64,000 nt of DNA, from positions 558,001-622,000 of the forward strand of contig NZ_JAFBCV010000001.1 in the NCBI RefSeq assembly GCF_016907895.1, read 5' to 3'. Shown here piece after piece: positions 8,492 to 17,080 of this stretch; positions within the stretch are counted from its first letter, which is position 1, and each line of letters opens with the position of its first letter. The position numbers were made by a program, and so were the translations under genes. This DNA is from Shouchella xiaoxiensis (lineage in GTDB: Bacteria; Bacillota; Bacilli; Bacillales; Bacillaceae_D). The notes beneath the pieces are model-generated. The model made no database searches. It worked only from the letters and a program-made list of their open reading frames with translations, and was not told the origin of the DNA.

Positions 8492-9346
8492 TTAGACTTG
8501 TTGATTTTGCATCTGTGCTTGTAAAGATTGCTGCACGGGCTTTAGGTAAGCCTCGTTAGTCGTATGTAAATAAAGTTTTCTCGATAGATCACCGCGAGCG
8601 ATCTTTTTAAAAAGCAAATCTTGCTCCCACTGATTTTCGATCATCAGCTCTGGAAAAAAAGCAAGTCCACGTTGTTGTTTAACTGAATACAACAAAGATT
8701 GGTATGGCACGCACGTAACGTTCGATTCTACCATACTTAATTTTTGTTTAAGTGCCATCCAATTTTTGTAGAAGCGACTTTTTTGAGGTGGAAGCACTTG
8801 GGGGTATGCAAGGCACTGTTCAAGTGATACCGTGTCATATTCAGCGAGGGGGTGATCAGTTGGGATTGCCACTTGGTAAGACTCAATTGAAATTAAGCAG
8901 GAATAAAAGCCTGGATGTTCAGGATAGCCTTCAATAATCGCAGCATCAATTTCTCCTTGCTCTAGTAATTTAATAAAATCAAAACAATCCAGTTTTGTTT
9001 GATTCCACTTTACTTTAAGGCGTAGTTCCTCAACAGTGCTCGGAATGTATTTGGGTGCGAGAAAAGGAGTAACGCCAAGGCGAATGAGTGGTTTAGGCAT
9101 ATGAGCATGCATAAGTGTGCCTAACTCATTCCAAACTGGACGAATATCATTGTATAAAGAATGACCTCTCTCGGTTAACTGCATGCCCTCGTACGAACGA
9201 GTAAATAAACGTGCTTGTAAAACAGCTTCCATTTGTTTCAGTTGACGGCTGACGGCTGGTTGTGTGAGGTTTAAGCGTGAGGCGGCTTTTGAGACACTAC
9301 CTTCTTCGGCAACGGCTAAAAAAGCTTCCAAAAAACGAATTTCCAT
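8492..9346 (-). CDS. LysR-family transcriptional regulator
   Basis: The 284-residue protein has the LysR winged-helix domain at residues 1-60, with SVSKAASRLNLTQPAVSRQLKQ as the recognition region written here only in part of its motif context. A periplasmic-binding-like effector domain follows from about residue 90. LysR regulators usually control a divergent gene. Here the divergent neighbour is serS, 466 bases away and an unlikely target, so its regulon is unknown. The ATG at 9346 directly begins the conserved MEIRFLEAFLAVAEEG start. Confidence 0.9.
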   Translation of the reverse strand: MEIRFLEAFLAVAEEGSVSKAASRLNLTQPAVSRQLKQMEAVLQARLFTRSYEGMQLTERGHSLYNDIRPVWNELGTLMHAHMPKPLIRLGVTPFLAPKYIPSTVEELRLKVKWNQTKLDCFDFIKLLEQGEIDAAIIEGYPEHPGFYSCLISIESYQVAIPTDHPLAEYDTVSLEQCLAYPQVLPPQKSRFYKNWMALKQKLSMVESNVTCVPYQSLLYSVKQQRGLAFFPELMIENQWEQDLLFKKIARGDLSRKLYLHTTNEAYLKPVQQSLQAQMQNQQV

Positions 9347-9812
9347 GTAATCACAACCTTTCTAGTAGAAACATCTAAGAGCTTATATGTATGGCTGGTC
9401 TTAAATTTTACCTATGGAGAACCCTTCATTAATCACCCGCTTAGTTACCTCATTATCATTTTTACAAAATGCAGCTGAATAAGCAATGCAAAAGCATTGC
9501 ATTATGTTAAGAACTTGCGGAATTTTTAAGATTTCGTGTCAGGTCGACTTTAAACGAGAGGAGAATTTCTTTTAACTAGAGTAAACATAACAATTCTAGT
9601 TCATTGAATAGGAGAGAGTGTGCTAAAATAGATAGACTAGATCATGCCACTGTTGTCCAACTGATTAATGGATGTTCGCCTCGGACATAATAGAATAGAA
9701 AAAGTCAGTGAATAGCCATCATTTAAAATCAATTGATGGCGGCCACTTAGCTAACAGCTACATTCAAGGCAAAATGTTACTAGAATTCAACTAAAGATGG
9801 AGAGGGAAAAAC
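9347..9812. other. Intergenic region upstream of serS
   Basis: This 466-base stretch holds no convincing ORF. A perfect hairpin, GCAATGC-AAAA-GCATTGC, lies at 9483-9500 without a T run. A possible extended -10 promoter (TGCTAAAAT, 9621-9629) lies about 185 bases before serS. A GCCATCA/TGATGGC stem lies near 9716-9743. The long leader suggested a T-box, but the conserved AGGGTGGNACCGCG element is not visible. Confidence 0.5.
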
Positions 9813-11087
9813 GTGTTAGATATTCAATTTATTCGTGAACATGCAGATGTTATTCAAGAAACAGCAAAACAGAAAAAGCTGAATGTGCCAATTGATAAGC
9901 TAGTGCAAACGGATGTAAGGCGCCGAGAGTTAATCCAAACAATTGAAGCGCATCGAACAAAGCGTAATCAAGAAACTAAAGCAATTGGTGAATTAGCTAA
10001 GCAAAAGGCTACAGCAGAAATGGAAATAAAAAAAGAAGAAGTTCGAGTTATTAATCAAGCAATTAAAGAAGTAGAAGCGGAGTATCAAGAAGTAGAAGCT
10101 ACATTTAAGGAGCTAATGAATCTCGTTCCAAATATTGTTTCTCCTGACACGCCTGTTGGCGACTCTGATGAAGATAATGTAGAATTAGAAAAAGTAGGGT
10201 CTCTTCCAGCATTTACGTTCGAACCAAAAGACCATATGGAACTCGGTCTTGCCCATGAGATGTTCGAAATTGAACGAGGCGTTAAAGTCGCAGGGACTCG
10301 TAATTACATTTTAAAAAATAAAGGCTTACATTTGCATCGGGCCGTACAGCAATTAGCGGTTGACTTACTGCATGAACGAGGTTTTACCATTATGGATGTT
10401 CCTCTAATGGCCAATGAAGAAGTGCTTTATAGCACGGGATTTTTTCCAGACGGAAAAGAGCAGACGTATCATTTAGAAAAAGACAATAAATACCTCGTAG
10501 GTACAGCTGAGGTACCACTCGTTGGCTATTATGGGAATGAGATTATTGATGTAGCTGAACCGAATAAGCTCGCAGCTGTATCAAATTGCTTTAGAAGAGA
10601 AGCTGGGTCTGCTGGTAGAGACGTTAGAGGTCTTTACCGTGTGCATCAATTTGCAAAAGTGGAGCAAGTTCTTATTTGCAAAAATGACCCAGAATTAGCA
10701 GATCAATTGTTGACAGAGATCACGGAAAATGCAAAAGAATTGATGAGACTGCTTGAATTACCTTATCGTGTTGTCGCTGTTTGTACAGGTGATATGTCAC
10801 AAAAGAATTACAAGCAGTACGATATCGAAACGTGGATGCCAAGCCGTGAAAGCTATGGTGAGACGCATTCATCTTCAAACGTCACTGATTATCAAGCTAG
10901 ACGTTCCAATATTCGTTTCAGAGATGAAGAGGGCAACTTACAGTATTGTTACACATTGAATAATACAGCTGTGGCAACGCCACGAATCTTGATTCCGTTA
11001 CTTGAAAATCATCAGCAAGAAGATGGATCGATTTATATTCCCAAATCATTACAAAAGTATATGTATGGGGAAACACATATTCGCTAA
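9813..11087 (+). CDS. serS: Seryl-tRNA synthetase
   Basis: The 424-residue protein charges tRNA-Ser in the cytoplasm. The N-terminal coiled-coil arm that grips the long tRNA arm spans about residues 30-100. The class II catalytic core follows. Motif 2 is visible as FRREAGSAGRDVRGLYRVHQF, trimmed here to its core FRREAGSAGRD. Motif 3 lies in the LNNTAVATPR region. Length is typical. The start is GTG 9813 after GGAGAGGG. It stands alone, with a strong terminator just after the stop. Confidence 0.97.
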   Translation: MLDIQFIREHADVIQETAKQKKLNVPIDKLVQTDVRRRELIQTIEAHRTKRNQETKAIGELAKQKATAEMEIKKEEVRVINQAIKEVEAEYQEVEATFKELMNLVPNIVSPDTPVGDSDEDNVELEKVGSLPAFTFEPKDHMELGLAHEMFEIERGVKVAGTRNYILKNKGLHLHRAVQQLAVDLLHERGFTIMDVPLMANEEVLYSTGFFPDGKEQTYHLEKDNKYLVGTAEVPLVGYYGNEIIDVAEPNKLAAVSNCFRREAGSAGRDVRGLYRVHQFAKVEQVLICKNDPELADQLLTEITENAKELMRLLELPYRVVAVCTGDMSQKNYKQYDIETWMPSRESYGETHSSSNVTDYQARRSNIRFRDEEGNLQYCYTLNNTAVATPRILIPLLENHQQEDGSIYIPKSLQKYMYGETHIR

Positions 11088-11090
11088 TGA

Positions 11091-11118
11091 AAAACGCCTG
11101 GGCCACAGGCGTTTTTTT
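11091..11118 (+). terminator. Rho-independent terminator after serS
   Basis: AAAACGCCTG pairs with CAGGCGTTTT around GGCCA, followed by T residues. Confidence 0.9.
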
Positions 11119-11341
11119 ATGTAAATAGACTTTCATAATTACATATTAAATAGTAATAAAGTTTGATTTTTAGCTAATTGAGGAAGAAGATGCTATAAAC
11201 ATATTGTTAATATGTGGGGATTCATTTAAGATAAGAGAATAATATTATTACAGTTTGATTACATTAATGTAACAGAGTTGGCTAGAATTGAAATATAACA
11301 TAGATGTAATTGAGCTCGAATGATTAAAAGGGGTTGTGTGG

Positions 11342-12232
11342 ATGAAGAATTTGTCTTTCTACGTAATCATGTTTTTGTCAGTCGTTATCTTATCAGGCTG
11401 TGGCCAAAGTGAACCGGTAACGGGTAGCCATATTCAAAGCGAGAAATTAATAGCTCTTCAGTTAAAAGAATTGCCGGATCTTTCAATTGCGATTTATCAT
11501 AATGAAGAATTAATCGATACATTGGCAGTAGAGTCAGTAAATGAAGTTGAACTAACGAATTGGGCTCGTCAATTAGCGCAAGGTCCAGAAGGATACGATC
11601 AAACAATGCGACCGGCGAAATGGCGGAATGGGGAGCTTGTAGGCGCAAGAGATCGTGTGGTATTACATGAAGCGCAGCTAGTCGAAACGATTCTCGCACT
11701 ATCTGTCTGGGAAAGAGCAGCAACACTGCCAATTGAAGTGGAGTCGATACAAGCGAAGCCAGATGATGTAAAAACGATGCAAAATAACTTGCTCGGTCAG
11801 GCTTCAACTGCATTTAATCAAGACGTGGGTGGGCGAGTGGAAAACATTCGCTTATCGACTGAAAGCGTTGATTATGTTGTGCTTGGTAGTGGAGATGTGT
11901 TTACCTTTAATGGTTTAACAGGTCGCCGTACATTGGAGAACGGATATAAAGAGGCGACCGTTATTATAGATGGAGATTTTGTTGATGGTGTTGGTGGCGG
12001 TATTTGTCAAACGTCAACAACGTTGTATAACGCTGTGCTTGATGCAGGACTAACTGTCGTTGAGCGCCACCCGCATTCACTGCCTGTTACGTACGTAGAA
12101 GAAGGTTTGGATGCAATGGTTTCGTGGGGGACCGCAGATTTTCGCTTTCGAAATGATTATGATCACCCTGTTATTATTCGGGGCGGTGTAAATCAAGAAG
12201 TAGGAGAAGTGTGGTTTGAAATTCGTACGTGA
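11342..12232 (+). CDS. VanW-family lipoprotein
   Basis: The 296-residue precursor has a signal peptide ending in the lipobox LSGC. It carries the VanW domain in its C-terminal half: FVDGVGGGICQTSTTLYNA, then ERHPHSLPVTYV and DYDHPVIIRG. VanW proteins often lie near cell-wall or resistance genes, but their biochemical role is unsettled. None of those genes is adjacent here, so this is not evidence of glycopeptide resistance. I chose ATG 11342, eight bases after AAAAGGGG, over the GTG at 11336. Confidence 0.82.
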   Translation: MKNLSFYVIMFLSVVILSGCGQSEPVTGSHIQSEKLIALQLKELPDLSIAIYHNEELIDTLAVESVNEVELTNWARQLAQGPEGYDQTMRPAKWRNGELVGARDRVVLHEAQLVETILALSVWERAATLPIEVESIQAKPDDVKTMQNNLLGQASTAFNQDVGGRVENIRLSTESVDYVVLGSGDVFTFNGLTGRRTLENGYKEATVIIDGDFVDGVGGGICQTSTTLYNAVLDAGLTVVERHPHSLPVTYVEEGLDAMVSWGTADFRFRNDYDHPVIIRGGVNQEVGEVWFEIRT

Positions 12233-12386
12233 TAAAGATTAGGAGACAAGCGTGCCCTCCCATTTAATAGAAAACGTTGATGAATGGTGTAGCTCTTTTA
12301 GAGTTATACCTTTTTATTTGCAATGAAACTTAAAAGTAGGGGCTTCGTATAGGAAGGAACGATAAGCAGAAAGGGGTGGAAGAGCG

Positions 12387-12920
12387 ATGAGAGAACAAAT
12401 AAACATTCGCCCGCTGGAACGAAAAGACAAGCAAAGTATGGTGAAGTGGTTATCAACGCCAGAGGTTCTTAAGTATTATGAAGGACGTGACAAACCCTTT
12501 TCAGAAGAGCAGGTTGAATTAAAGTTTTTCAAAACAAAAAGCCGTGTCAGTAGATGGATTGCAGAAGTAAATGGTGAAAACATCGCTTACCTTCAATCGT
12601 ATCCATTAAATGAAAAAGAACGCTCTACATACGGTATGTTAAAAGAAGAATGACGGGTAGTTGGTCTGGATCAATTTATTGGTGAAACTGCCTTTTGGAA
12701 TAAAGGATATGGCACGTTACTCATTCCGGAGCTGAGAAATCGTTTACTGCAAGATGGTGCAGAGATGATGACAATGGACCCGATTGCTTCGAATTGGCGT
12801 GCAATCAGATGTTATGAAAAATGTGGGTTTTCAGTCGTGAAAAAACTACAAAACCATTTGCTGCATGAAGGCGTCCATCATGATTGTCTTTTAATGGTTT
12901 ATATGAAAGAAGAGGGATGA
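12387..12920 (+). pseudogene. GNAT acetyltransferase (AAC(6')-like) with an in-frame stop
   Basis: An ATG at 12387 opens a GNAT-type N-terminus (INIRPLERKDKQSMVKWLSTP). Codon 89 is TGA (12651-12653). The same frame stays open afterwards to a second TGA at 12918-12920. The downstream part contains conserved blocks: VVGLDQFIGE, FWNKGYGTLLIPEL at the acetyl-CoA site, and SNWRAIRCYEKCGF. The pattern resembles aminoglycoside 6'-N-acetyltransferase-like GNAT proteins, but the substrate is unproven. A single substitution explains the break. It is either a recent pseudogene or a base-call error. A truncated 88-residue product would lack the acetyl-CoA site. Confidence 0.85.
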
Positions 12921-12944
12921 GTTAGCACTCACCCCTCTTCTTTC
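12905..12944. terminator. Long inverted repeat between convergent genes
   Basis: Two 18-base arms (12905-12922 and 12927-12944) pair with one mismatch around a 4-base loop. The repeat covers the end of the GNAT frame and abuts the LLM oxidoreductase gene. It is probably a bidirectional terminator, although the T run is short. Confidence 0.6.
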
Positions 12945-12945
12945 A

Positions 12946-13947
12946 TTAGATTAATTCTTTCGCTAACAAACGATAGCTCGTTAATCTTGTCTCATAATCG
13001 TGCTGATTGCTGACAATCATCGCCTCATCAAAACCAAATTCTTGTTGCTCTTGTTCAAGCTGTCTTGCAACAGTTTGAGCTGTACCAACAAGGTGAAGCT
13101 TGCGATTCTTCTCGATTAGTGCCTTATCCATCTCTGTTAACGGGTAGGCATGGGCTTCCTCAGGGGATAGGGTTTGTCTGATTTGACCACGCATCAAGAA
13201 CAAGCGAGACAAATCAATTGGTAATGCTAAGAAAGCTGCTTCATCAGCTGTTTCGGCCACTGTAGCTGCATAAGTGACATTAATATAAGGTTTCTCCATA
13301 AAGTAAGATGGTTCAAAATAATGCCGGTAAGCTTCAAAGATTTCTTTGGACATTTCGCCGTTAAAAAATTGTGCGAATGAATAGCCAACTCCATGCTTGC
13401 CAGCTTGTCTAGCGCTATTACCAGTAGAGCCAAGTAGCCAAGCCTCTGGTAAATGAACATGATCCGGTGAGGCCATTACTTGATTATAAAGAGGATCATT
13501 TGTTTTTTGATCATTTAAAAGCTGTAAAGTTGTTGCTAGTTTATCATATTGGTCATTGTGCATAAGAGGACGTCCTTCAGCCAATGCTTGAATGGAGAGG
13601 TGATCCCCACCAGGTGCACGACCGACACCAAAATCAATTCGACCAGGGGCAAAAGCACTTAAGGTTTTAAACACTTCTGCTAATTTTAATGGAGAATAAT
13701 GCATCATCATGACGCCACCCGTACCAACACGAATGCGCTTTGTTTTTGCTGCAAGATGAGCTGCTGTAATTTCTGGGGCTGAGCTGGCTACGGATGGGCC
13801 ACTATGGTGTTCAGCCATCCAAATCCGATGAAATCCGAGCTCATCTCCAAGAAGTGCCAGCCTTTCTGCGAATTGAAGTGCTTCTATTGCTGAATGCCCT
13901 TTTGATACAGGGGCTTGATCTAGCATACTTAATTTCACTGTAATCAA
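12946..13947 (-). CDS. LLM-class flavin-dependent oxidoreductase (luciferase-like)
   Basis: The 333-residue protein fits the single-subunit luciferase-like monooxygenase family. Visible blocks are KLSMLDQAPVSKGHS at the N-terminus, RIWMAEHHSGPSVASSAPEI, RIRVGTGGVMMMHYSPLKLAE and FGVGRAPGGD. These FMNH2-dependent enzymes oxidise varied small molecules. The substrate cannot be predicted. It is monocistronic, with its start at ATG 13947. Confidence 0.88.
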   Translation of the reverse strand: MITVKLSMLDQAPVSKGHSAIEALQFAERLALLGDELGFHRIWMAEHHSGPSVASSAPEITAAHLAAKTKRIRVGTGGVMMMHYSPLKLAEVFKTLSAFAPGRIDFGVGRAPGGDHLSIQALAEGRPLMHNDQYDKLATTLQLLNDQKTNDPLYNQVMASPDHVHLPEAWLLGSTGNSARQAGKHGVGYSFAQFFNGEMSKEIFEAYRHYFEPSYFMEKPYINVTYAATVAETADEAAFLALPIDLSRLFLMRGQIRQTLSPEEAHAYPLTEMDKALIEKNRKLHLVGTAQTVARQLEQEQQEFGFDEAMIVSNQHDYETRLTSYRLLAKELI

Positions 13948-14097
13948 AGTCCTTTCTTATTTAAAAGTCTGGAAATGAGTTTCTACTAGTAAGCACTATA
14001 TCACAGCTATTTTAAAAACGATAAATATCCGCTTATGCGTCAACATAAAGGCTGTAGAAATGATAAAAAGTTTTTCTAAAAAGATTGTTTTTACAGC

Positions 14098-14122
14098 GAA
14101 CAAAAGCTGGTCATTAGACGTA
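14098..14122 (+). promoter_or_regulatory. Candidate ECF (SigY-type) promoter
   Basis: GAAC (14098-14101) and CGTA (14119-14122) are separated by 17 bases, with the -10-like element 27 bases before the sigY start codon. This fits the GAAC/CGTC-type architecture of ECF promoters and would allow autoregulation. The -10 differs by one base from CGTC. Confidence 0.5.
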
Positions 14123-14149
14123 TAAGAGGTGGGAGAGTGAGGAGGTGCT

Positions 14150-14671
14150 ATGAGTCAGTCAGGCGAGCAACGAATAAAGAAGGCTCAATCAGGTAACGAA
14201 GCTGCTCTTGCGGAATTATTAAGCGAGCACTATGAATTTATCTATTTATATTTACTAAAGGTGACTATGAAACCTGAGCTTGCACAAGATTTAACACAGG
14301 AGACGATGACAAAAGCGATTTTGAACATTCGTTCATATAAAAGCAAGAAAGCAAAATTTTCAACATGGCTGATCCAGATCGGTACCAACCTTTGGTTAGA
14401 TACGAAGCGAAAAGAGAAGCGTGAGCGGTCGTACTCGAATAATCAGCAACTAGATTGGTCTTTGCGTCACGTAAACGATGATGCCTGGATCGATGTAAAG
14501 GATGCCTTGCTCAAGTTAAAAGATCTATACCGAATTCCTATTTTATTAAAACATTATTATGGATACTCCTACGATGAGATCTCCTTGATTTGCCAAATTC
14601 GTGCTGGTACGGCAAAATCGAGAATTCATGCCGGAATGGATCAATTAAGAAAGGAGCTTGAATATGACTAA
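14150..14671 (+). CDS. sigY: ECF-type RNA polymerase sigma factor, SigY-like
   Basis: The 173-residue protein has sigma region 2 (about residues 20-85, with LAQDLTQETMTKAILNI) and region 4 (about 115-170, with YDEISLICQIRAGTAKSRIHAG as the helix-turn-helix). It lacks regions 1 and 3. Identity as SigY rests mainly on context: the next five genes match yxlC, yxlD, yxlE, yxlF and yxlG in order and type. ATG 14150 follows GGAGGTG. Its stop overlaps the yxlC start. Confidence 0.85.
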   Translation: MSQSGEQRIKKAQSGNEAALAELLSEHYEFIYLYLLKVTMKPELAQDLTQETMTKAILNIRSYKSKKAKFSTWLIQIGTNLWLDTKRKEKRERSYSNNQQLDWSLRHVNDDAWIDVKDALLKLKDLYRIPILLKHYYGYSYDEISLICQIRAGTAKSRIHAGMDQLRKELEYD

Positions 14672-14960
14672 GAAGACTGAACAAAAACTTAAAGATGGGT
14701 GGCGGGTTATGGATCATAGTGAAACAAGTAAGCCTTCAACCAGTGATTTAATAGAACTAATTCAAAAAACAAGAAAAAAGCAGCGATTTGAGTCTTTCTT
14801 ATTTACACTTGTAGCGCTCTTAATTGTTATCGCCGTCTTGCTAACATTAGCTAAAACGCCATTCTTGTTCATTTTCTTCCACGGGACGGCAGCAGTTATT
14901 GCGCCGATAGGATTATTCATTTACTTTCAATGGCATAAGCGAGGGCGAATAAATGAATGA
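14664..14960 (+). CDS. yxlC: YxlC-like anti-sigma protein
   Basis: The 98-residue protein has a short cytoplasmic N-terminal part followed by two hydrophobic segments (about 50-66 and 70-88). In B. subtilis YxlC is a negative regulator of SigY; the same position and size suggest the same role here. ATG 14664 lies seven bases after GGAG and overlaps the sigY stop. An in-frame TTG at 14658 sits inside that ribosome site and is less likely. Its end overlaps yxlD by eight bases, so coupled translation is expected. Confidence 0.75.
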   Translation: MTKKTEQKLKDGWRVMDHSETSKPSTSDLIELIQKTRKKQRFESFLFTLVALLIVIAVLLTLAKTPFLFIFFHGTAAVIAPIGLFIYFQWHKRGRINE

Positions 14961-15171
14961 ACTAAAAGATATGTCTATTTGGGTATATAGTTTAATTGCA
15001 CTCTTGCTTATTTCTCAAAGCTTATTTTTATATTTTCATAGCCGCAAACATGGCCATTTAAAATGGTTTTGGGGAATCTGGGGATGTATGAATGCACCAA
15101 CGCCGTTAGTCGTGTATTTTCTTTGGATTAAGTGGTTAAAACCAACTTTACGTAATCGGAGGCAACAATAA
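14953..15171 (+). CDS. yxlD: YxlD-like small membrane protein
   Basis: The 72-residue protein has two membrane segments (about residues 8-26 and 37-58) separated by a basic loop (SRKHGHLKWF). It belongs to the short membrane proteins of the sigY operon, which in B. subtilis help restrain SigY. The function is inferred from position. The start overlaps the end of yxlC, and the ribosome site GAGGG lies upstream. Confidence 0.72.
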   Translation: MNELKDMSIWVYSLIALLLISQSLFLYFHSRKHGHLKWFWGIWGCMNAPTPLVVYFLWIKWLKPTLRNRRQQ

Positions 15172-15390
15172 ATGGAACAAATGTGGAACGAAATCCAACC
15201 TTGGATACAAGTATTACTACCAATTCTCATTGTTCAAATTCTATTATTAGTCATTGCACTTATTGATTTAACGCGTAGAGAGCAGGTGAATGGACCGAAA
15301 TGGGTCTGGGCTCTTGTCATTGTTTTTGTAAATTTGTTTGGACCGATTCTTTATTTCATTTTTGGAAGGAACCGAGCAAATGGACGTTAA
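15172..15390 (+). CDS. yxlE: YxlE-like protein with PLDc_N-type membrane domain
   Basis: The 72-residue protein has two membrane segments (about 16-34 and 44-64) and ends with GPILYFIFGR, typical of the phospholipase D N-terminal (PLDc_N) membrane domain. It has no catalytic domain. In the sigY operon of B. subtilis YxlE acts with YxlC against SigY. ATG 15172 starts just after the yxlD stop, with GGAGG upstream. Confidence 0.78.
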   Translation: MEQMWNEIQPWIQVLLPILIVQILLLVIALIDLTRREQVNGPKWVWALVIVFVNLFGPILYFIFGRNRANGR

Positions 15391-16285
15391 GGTAGATCAT
15401 TTAACAAAATCAAACCGTGTAAAGGATGTTTCCTTTCAGCTTCAGTCTGGAAAAATCACAGCGCTTATTGGAGCGAATGGTGCAGGCAAAACAACTCTGT
15501 TGCATATGCTTGCTGGTATTTTGAGTCCGTCCAAAGGAACAATCCAATTTGACGTAAAAAAAGAAGATATCCGTTCTTTAATTGGATTCATGCCACAGTA
15601 TCCAGCTTTTCATCAATGGATGAGCGCAAAGGAATATTTGGTGTACGCTGGTCGCTTATCTGGCTTATCGGCGAAACAAGCAGAACGAGATGCGGAAGAT
15701 GGTCTAATTCGAGTAGGTTTAGATCCTGTTATTAAGCAGCGGATTGAAGCATTCTCAGGTGGAATGAAACAACGACTTGGAATTGCTCAGGCTCTAATTG
15801 GTAATCCGCCGATCTTATTGTTAGATGAACCTGTGTCAGCTTTAGATCCAAAAGGACGCTCAGACGTAATGGACCTGTTAAATGAGCTGAAAGGCAAGCA
15901 AACCATTCTTTATTCAACTCATGTGTTACATGATGCAGAAAAGCTCTGTGATGACGTTATCATGCTTCATCACGGGAGAATGATCAAACGCTCATCGTTA
16001 AATGACCTGCTGCAGTTAGCAGAAACTGGAGAATTTATTGTCGAAACCTCTGCTGCAACGGATTTGGCCAAAAAACTAAAAATAGTTGAGCCCACATGGG
16101 AAATTCAGCAAGGGAATGGCAGCGTTAAGCTACATGCACCAGATTATAAAGATGTAAGTCTATCCCTTTTAAAGCATATGTACGCTGCTGAAATCTCTTT
16201 TACAAAAATAGCACAGGTGAGTCAAACACTTGACGATGTATTTAGAAAGGTGGTTGAGCATGAATCACTTTCGCGTTCTCTTTAA
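15380..16285 (+). CDS. yxlF: ABC transporter ATP-binding protein, YxlF-like
   Basis: The 301-residue ATPase has Walker A GANGAGKTT (residues 31-39), signature FSGGMKQRLGIAQAL and Walker B LLLDEP, followed by an H-loop (YSTHVLHDAE). It should pair with YxlG as a two-component ABC exporter. ATG 15380 overlaps the end of yxlE and follows GGAAGGA. The longer frame from 15338 would overlap yxlE heavily and adds residues unlike the family. The exported substrate in sigY operons is not known. Confidence 0.88.
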   Translation: MDVKVDHLTKSNRVKDVSFQLQSGKITALIGANGAGKTTLLHMLAGILSPSKGTIQFDVKKEDIRSLIGFMPQYPAFHQWMSAKEYLVYAGRLSGLSAKQAERDAEDGLIRVGLDPVIKQRIEAFSGGMKQRLGIAQALIGNPPILLLDEPVSALDPKGRSDVMDLLNELKGKQTILYSTHVLHDAEKLCDDVIMLHHGRMIKRSSLNDLLQLAETGEFIVETSAATDLAKKLKIVEPTWEIQQGNGSVKLHAPDYKDVSLSLLKHMYAAEISFTKIAQVSQTLDDVFRKVVEHESLSRSL

Positions 16286-17033
16286 AAAGGAATGGCTTGA
16301 GGCAGTAAAAAGCTACCGCATTTTATGGATTCCAGCATTTTTCTTTTTACTTGGTTCAATTCAACCTCTCACACTGTATTATATGGAGGATATTCTTGTA
16401 ACTCTCGGTGGATTACCTGAAGGGGCGGTTTTTAATTTTCCGGAACTTACAGCTGAGCAAGTGTTTTTAGATACGCTTTCTCAGTACTCTCAGGTAGGTG
16501 TTTTTGCCGTAATATTAGGCTTTATGGGCATGTTTTCTAATGAAAGGAAAACAGGGGAAGCTGTATTGGTCTTAGCTAAACCGATTGGGTATGGTAGCTA
16601 CTGGTTCGGAAAATGGACAGCGGCATCCATCGTTGTTACAGTAGGGTTGCTTATTGGCTTTAGCGGGGCTGTTTATTATATCTTTGTCTTATTTGATGCG
16701 ATAGAGCTTTCCGTATTACTCGCAACAGCTGCAGTTTATCTTCTATGGATGAGTTTTGTGTTAACATTGACATTACTTTGTAGTACGCTCTTCAAGAGTG
16801 TGTCTCTTGTCGCAATTACGAGCTTAATTGTAACCATCGCTATGACTCTGACACCTACCCTATTAGGTCCTGGAGCACAGTGGACACCAGGTGGATTGAT
16901 CCAGGTTGCAGAGCAAATGATGTTGGCAGGTCAGGTAGATCATTATTCTGCCATTTTTGTCACAATCGGACTCATCGGTTTCATGCAGGGAGCAGGTATT
17001 TATTTTTTAAAGAAAACCGATTGGGTAGTATAG
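16260..17033 (+). CDS. yxlG: ABC transporter permease, YxlG-like
   Basis: The 257-residue permease has about six hydrophobic segments (for example WIPAFFFLLGSIQPLTLYY, VGVFAVILGFMGMF, VTVGLLIGFSGAVYYIFVL, LVAITSLIVTIAMTL). It fits the ABC-2 type permeases. It starts at ATG 16260, six bases after AGAAAGGTGG, inside the end of yxlF, so translation is coupled. It is the last gene of the operon, and a strong terminator follows. Confidence 0.85.
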   Translation: MNHFRVLFKKEWLEAVKSYRILWIPAFFFLLGSIQPLTLYYMEDILVTLGGLPEGAVFNFPELTAEQVFLDTLSQYSQVGVFAVILGFMGMFSNERKTGEAVLVLAKPIGYGSYWFGKWTAASIVVTVGLLIGFSGAVYYIFVLFDAIELSVLLATAAVYLLWMSFVLTLTLLCSTLFKSVSLVAITSLIVTIAMTLTPTLLGPGAQWTPGGLIQVAEQMMLAGQVDHYSAIFVTIGLIGFMQGAGIYFLKKTDWVV

Positions 17034-17041
17034 CGCTTATC

Positions 17042-17080
17042 AAAAACGCGCTCTCTTTTATTAAAAGAGAGCGCGTTTTT
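17042..17080. terminator. Strong bidirectional terminator after the sigY operon
   Basis: A nearly perfect inverted repeat (AAAAACGCGCTCTCTTTT paired with AAAAGAGAGCGCGTTTTT, 18 base pairs) lies between convergent genes. Confidence 0.92.

Noticed and set aside
9483-9500. GCAATGC/GCATTGC hairpin considered as a serS terminator or riboswitch stem
   Set aside because: It has no T run and no conserved riboswitch sequence around it.
11342-12232. VanW gene as evidence of glycopeptide resistance
   Set aside because: VanW domains are common outside van clusters, and no vanHAX, vanRS or vanY gene is nearby.
12252-12326. 24-codon GTG frame after AGGAGA, downstream of the VanW gene
   Set aside because: The product has no recognisable property and the stretch is short; chance is likely.
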